Below, in pieces: positions 5,714-7,715 of a DNA stretch of 7,715 bases. The notes under the pieces were generated by a model. The model saw only the letters and a program-made list of their open reading frames with translations. It had not been told where the DNA came from and did no database searches. How positions within the stretch are numbered: position 1 is the stretch's first letter; the number at the start of each line of letters is the position of its first letter. Origin of the DNA: Candidatus Omnitrophota bacterium (GTDB lineage: Bacteria; Omnitrophota; Omnitrophia; Omnitrophales; Aquincolibacteriaceae); NCBI GenBank assembly GCA_023819025.1, contig JAMWDC010000090.1:1-7715 (forward strand), given 5' to 3'. The position numbers were made by a program, and so were the translations under genes.

Positions 5714-6242
5714 GGACGCCAGAGGACGGCGGACTTCCAAGACGCCGGATCAGTCCCGTCGTAGACCGACCAGGCACCAATGGAATGCGCAGGACCAGCC
5801 CCCCCCACGATTCGACTTCTTTTCTGCCGACTATCTGAGACAGTTTCCAATCGGAACCTTTGACCAGAACATCGGGTCGGATGTCCACAATTAATCGGAT
5901 CGGCGTTGGATCGTCAAATAAGACTGCGAAATCCACCATTTCGAGCGCCGCTAAGACTTCGATGCGATCGCGTTGGGGATTGATGGGACGATCCGGGCCT
6001 TTGTAACTTTTAACCGACCGATCTGTATTGACCCCGACGATTAAAACATCACCCGCCCGCTTAGCCGCCTTAAGATACTGCACATGCCCGCGATGGAGAA
6101 GGTCAAATGTCCCGTTGGTGAAGACAATTCTCAGGTTTTGGGACTTGAGATATCGGGCCAAGGTGCGAATTTTCGAACGAGGGATAATTTTCCTTCGATT
6201 ACGAACCAAAAAGAACGTTTTCAACGACTTCGGTAATGGCAT
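5706..6242 (-). CDS. hldC: D-glycero-beta-D-manno-heptose 1-phosphate adenylyltransferase (stand-alone RfaE2 type)
   Basis: It transfers AMP from ATP to heptose 1-phosphate, giving ADP-heptose for the LPS core. The cytidylyltransferase-like fold is clear: IVFTNGTFDLLHRGH (39-53) with the HxGH motif, GVNTDRSVKSYKGPDRP (70-86), RDRIEVLAALEMVD (91-104), LVKGSDW (126-132) and GRSTTGLI (158-165). It corresponds to the C-terminal half of E. coli HldE; no kinase half is fused. The start is uncertain. ATG 6242 gives 178 residues and overlaps gmhA by 44 bp. TTG 6209 gives about 167 residues, closer to family length, with an 11 bp overlap. GTG 6287 looks too long. None has a good ribosome binding site, so coupling to gmhA is likely. 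The gene's stop overlaps the thiE ATG. The kinase and epimerase of the pathway are not in the window. Confidence 0.9.
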   Translation of the reverse strand: MPLPKSLKTFFLVRNRRKIIPRSKIRTLARYLKSQNLRIVFTNGTFDLLHRGHVQYLKAAKRAGDVLIVGVNTDRSVKSYKGPDRPINPQRDRIEVLAALEMVDFAVLFDDPTPIRLIVDIRPDVLVKGSDWKLSQIVGRKEVESWGGLVLRIPLVPGRSTTGLIRRLGSPPSSGVHA

Positions 6243-6813
6243 GGAGAGCGATGATATGGATTTCCTGGATGTGAGACGTTTGGTCACTCTGGCTGCGAAA
6301 ACAAATATCGGCTAACTGACATAGCGGGGAGTCCGCGGCACCGGTAAAACCAATGGTAACTAACCCCTGAGATCTCGCCTGACGGACAGCCGCCAATACG
6401 TTCTTGCTCTGACCGCTCGTGGAGAGGGCCATGAGAATATCGCCCGAGGTACCGATCCCCTCGACCTGGCGGGCAAAAACTTTCTCATAGTCAAAATCGT
6501 TTGCCACCGCAGTCAGAATCGAACTATCGGTCGTCAACGCAACCGCAGGCAGGCTTTTCCGCAAAAGCTTAAAGCGACCTATCAATTCGGCAGCAATATG
6601 CTGAGCATCGGCGGCGCTTCCACCATTCCCACAGAGGAGAATTTTCCGTCCGGAATGGAGGGATTTCAAGATTTCTCGTGCAATCCGCTCCAAAATCTCC
6701 ACTTGCGGTTCTGTAAAGCTTGCCCGGCAGGAATCATGATGGGCCTTCAGGATCCCTTCAAAACTCTTCCGCATCTCCGTTCGGCCCATCTTGGTAGGCG
6801 TTTCGGTCTTCAT
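6199..6813 (-). CDS. gmhA: Phosphoheptose isomerase (sedoheptulose 7-phosphate isomerase)
   Basis: GmhA turns sedoheptulose 7-phosphate into D-glycero-D-manno-heptose 7-phosphate, the first step of ADP-heptose synthesis. The single SIS domain contains CGNGGSAADAQHIAAEL (61-77), TTDSSILTAVANDFDYEKV (94-112), LSTSGQSKNV (130-139) and QTSHIQEIH (178-186). H72, E76, Q178 and H186 match the four zinc-site/catalytic residues of characterised GmhA in both identity and spacing. Length (204) is normal to slightly long. The ATG at 6813 has a weak GGAT upstream; ATGs at residues 9 and 14 are also possible, and residue 14 gives the best fit to the E. coli start. The gene begins 18 bp after the phosphofructokinase stop. 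Its end overlaps the adenylyltransferase that acts later in the same pathway. Confidence 0.95.
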   Translation of the reverse strand: MKTETPTKMGRTEMRKSFEGILKAHHDSCRASFTEPQVEILERIAREILKSLHSGRKILLCGNGGSAADAQHIAAELIGRFKLLRKSLPAVALTTDSSILTAVANDFDYEKVFARQVEGIGTSGDILMALSTSGQSKNVLAAVRQARSQGLVTIGFTGAADSPLCQLADICFRSQSDQTSHIQEIHIIALHAITEVVENVLFGS

Positions 6814-6831
6814 CGTGATCCAATTTCCACT

Positions 6832-7715
6832 TCATGCGAAGAAAATACTTGCCATCTCATAGAGATCCCTGGGGACCGTCTTTAAACTCCCCGTCGCGTC
6901 ACTTAACGGCACATCAACGATTTTCCGGCCCTGAAGGCTGACCATGCGCCCAAACTTCTTTTGTTTGACGAGTTGTACGGCTTGAACTCCGAAACGCAGA
7001 CCAAGCATCCGGTCAAACGCTGATGGCGAACCTCCCCGTTGAATGTGACCCAGCACCGTCACCCGTGTTTCGAACCCGGTCTTGTCCTCGATCATTTTTC
7101 CAATCACGGTTCCGATTCCGCCGAGTCGGACATGCCCGAATTGATCCGATTTCTCATTCGCTACAACCGGTTGATCTTTTAAATGAGCTCCTTCGGCAAC
7201 CGCTACAATGCTAAATGTTTTTCCGCGTGCGTGTCGCCGCTTGATGAGTTCACAAACATGGTCAATATCAATGGGCACTTCGGGTATTAAGATCACATCC
7301 GCGCCGCCGGCCAGACCCGCTTCTAACGCAATCCACCCGGCGTGACGACCCATAATTTCAACAACCATCACACGGTTATGCGACTCTGCTGTTGTATGCA
7401 GTCGATCAATGCATTCCATCACGATATTGAGGGCTGTATCGTAGCCGAAGGTATAATCCGTTCCGTTCAAATCATTGTCGATCGTCTTCGGAACACCGAC
7501 GATCGGAAGGCCTTCTTGATAAAGTTTGCAAGCAGCCCCGAGCGTATCCTCACCACCGATCGCAATGAGGGCTGCCAGGTTCTGCTTACAGAAAATATTC
7601 TTGACCCTTTCGATATCTTCGGGGTTTTTGCAGGGATTCGTTCGGGAGGTCCCGAGAATCGTTCCTCCTTTCGGAAGGATTCCCGAAACGTTCGGGGCGT
7701 TGAGGATAATAAATT
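6832..7715 (-). CDS. 6-phosphofructokinase, pyrophosphate/mixed-substrate type, 5' end beyond the window
   Basis: It phosphorylates fructose 6-phosphate in glycolysis. The frame is open from the window edge (first full codon at 7713) and gives 293 residues, so roughly 50 N-terminal residues, including the first glycine-rich loop, are missing. Visible motifs, numbered from the edge: IGGEDTLG (52-59), VPKTIDND (74-81, catalytic TIDND), MGRHAGWIAL (121-130), VAEGA (172-176) and the fructose 6-phosphate site GHIQRGGSPSAFDR (222-235). The Asp in GGED (residue 56) and the Lys in PKTIDND (residue 76) replace the two glycines of E. coli ATP-dependent PfkA. This combination is established as the mark of pyrophosphate use, so I infer a PPi-dependent or mixed enzyme. 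It leads into gmhA after 18 bp. Confidence 0.92.
   Translation of the reverse strand, partial: FIILNAPNVSGILPKGGTILGTSRTNPCKNPEDIERVKNIFCKQNLAALIAIGGEDTLGAACKLYQEGLPIVGVPKTIDNDLNGTDYTFGYDTALNIVMECIDRLHTTAESHNRVMVVEIMGRHAGWIALEAGLAGGADVILIPEVPIDIDHVCELIKRRHARGKTFSIVAVAEGAHLKDQPVVANEKSDQFGHVRLGGIGTVIGKMIEDKTGFETRVTVLGHIQRGGSPSAFDRMLGLRFGVQAVQLVKQKKFGRMVSLQGRKIVDVPLSDATGSLKTVPRDLYEMASIFFA

Overview
The window looks like chromosomal DNA from a Gram-negative bacterium. Two genes belong to the ADP-heptose (LPS inner core) pathway. The 6-phosphofructokinase has the GGEDT/PKTIDND active-site pattern of the pyrophosphate/mixed-substrate branch. Base composition is near balanced. A deep-branching lineage such as Nitrospirota or a deltaproteobacterial group would fit, but that is an impression, not a demonstration. 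Every supported gene lies on the minus strand, so transcription runs from high to low coordinates.

Right block (7715 to 4053): a 5'-truncated phosphofructokinase, gmhA (phosphoheptose isomerase), a stand-alone heptose-1-phosphate adenylyltransferase (RfaE2/HldC type), thiE (thiamine-phosphate synthase), a PfkB-family kinase of unknown substrate, and a tRNA-Gly(CCC). Spacing is very tight: an 18 bp gap, an overlap of about 11-44 bp, an 8 bp start/stop overlap, an out-of-frame overlap of about 101 bp, then 11 bp to the tRNA. This looks like one operon that supplies sugar phosphates from glycolysis to heptose synthesis, with thiE and an orphan kinase carried along.

Middle block (4052 to 3224): a 259 bp non-coding stretch with a possible promoter, then efp (elongation factor P) behind a strong Shine-Dalgarno site. 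A further 169 bp gap carries a candidate promoter and a perfect 10 bp palindrome.

Left block (3054 to 166): an unrecognised 65-residue basic protein with a very strong ribosome binding site, a possible 29-codon ORF joined to both neighbours by start/stop overlaps, a six-helix membrane GGDEF diguanylate cyclase with a degenerate inhibitory site, an S-adenosylmethionine hydrolase (DUF62 family), and a Nudix hydrolase of the ADP-ribose pyrophosphatase type. The last three are 9 and 6 bp apart, so they form a probable operon linking c-di-GMP synthesis with nucleotide/cofactor turnover enzymes.

Left edge (1 to 165): the first 18 codons of what looks like an IS110-family transposase run off the window. 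They are preceded by a 110 bp non-coding stretch with a small hairpin that could include the element's left end. I did not find a clear new defence or mobile system. The points most worth checking are the uncharacterised small genes ahead of the cyclase, the thiE/kinase overlap, the phosphoryl-donor choice of the phosphofructokinase, and the IS110 edge.
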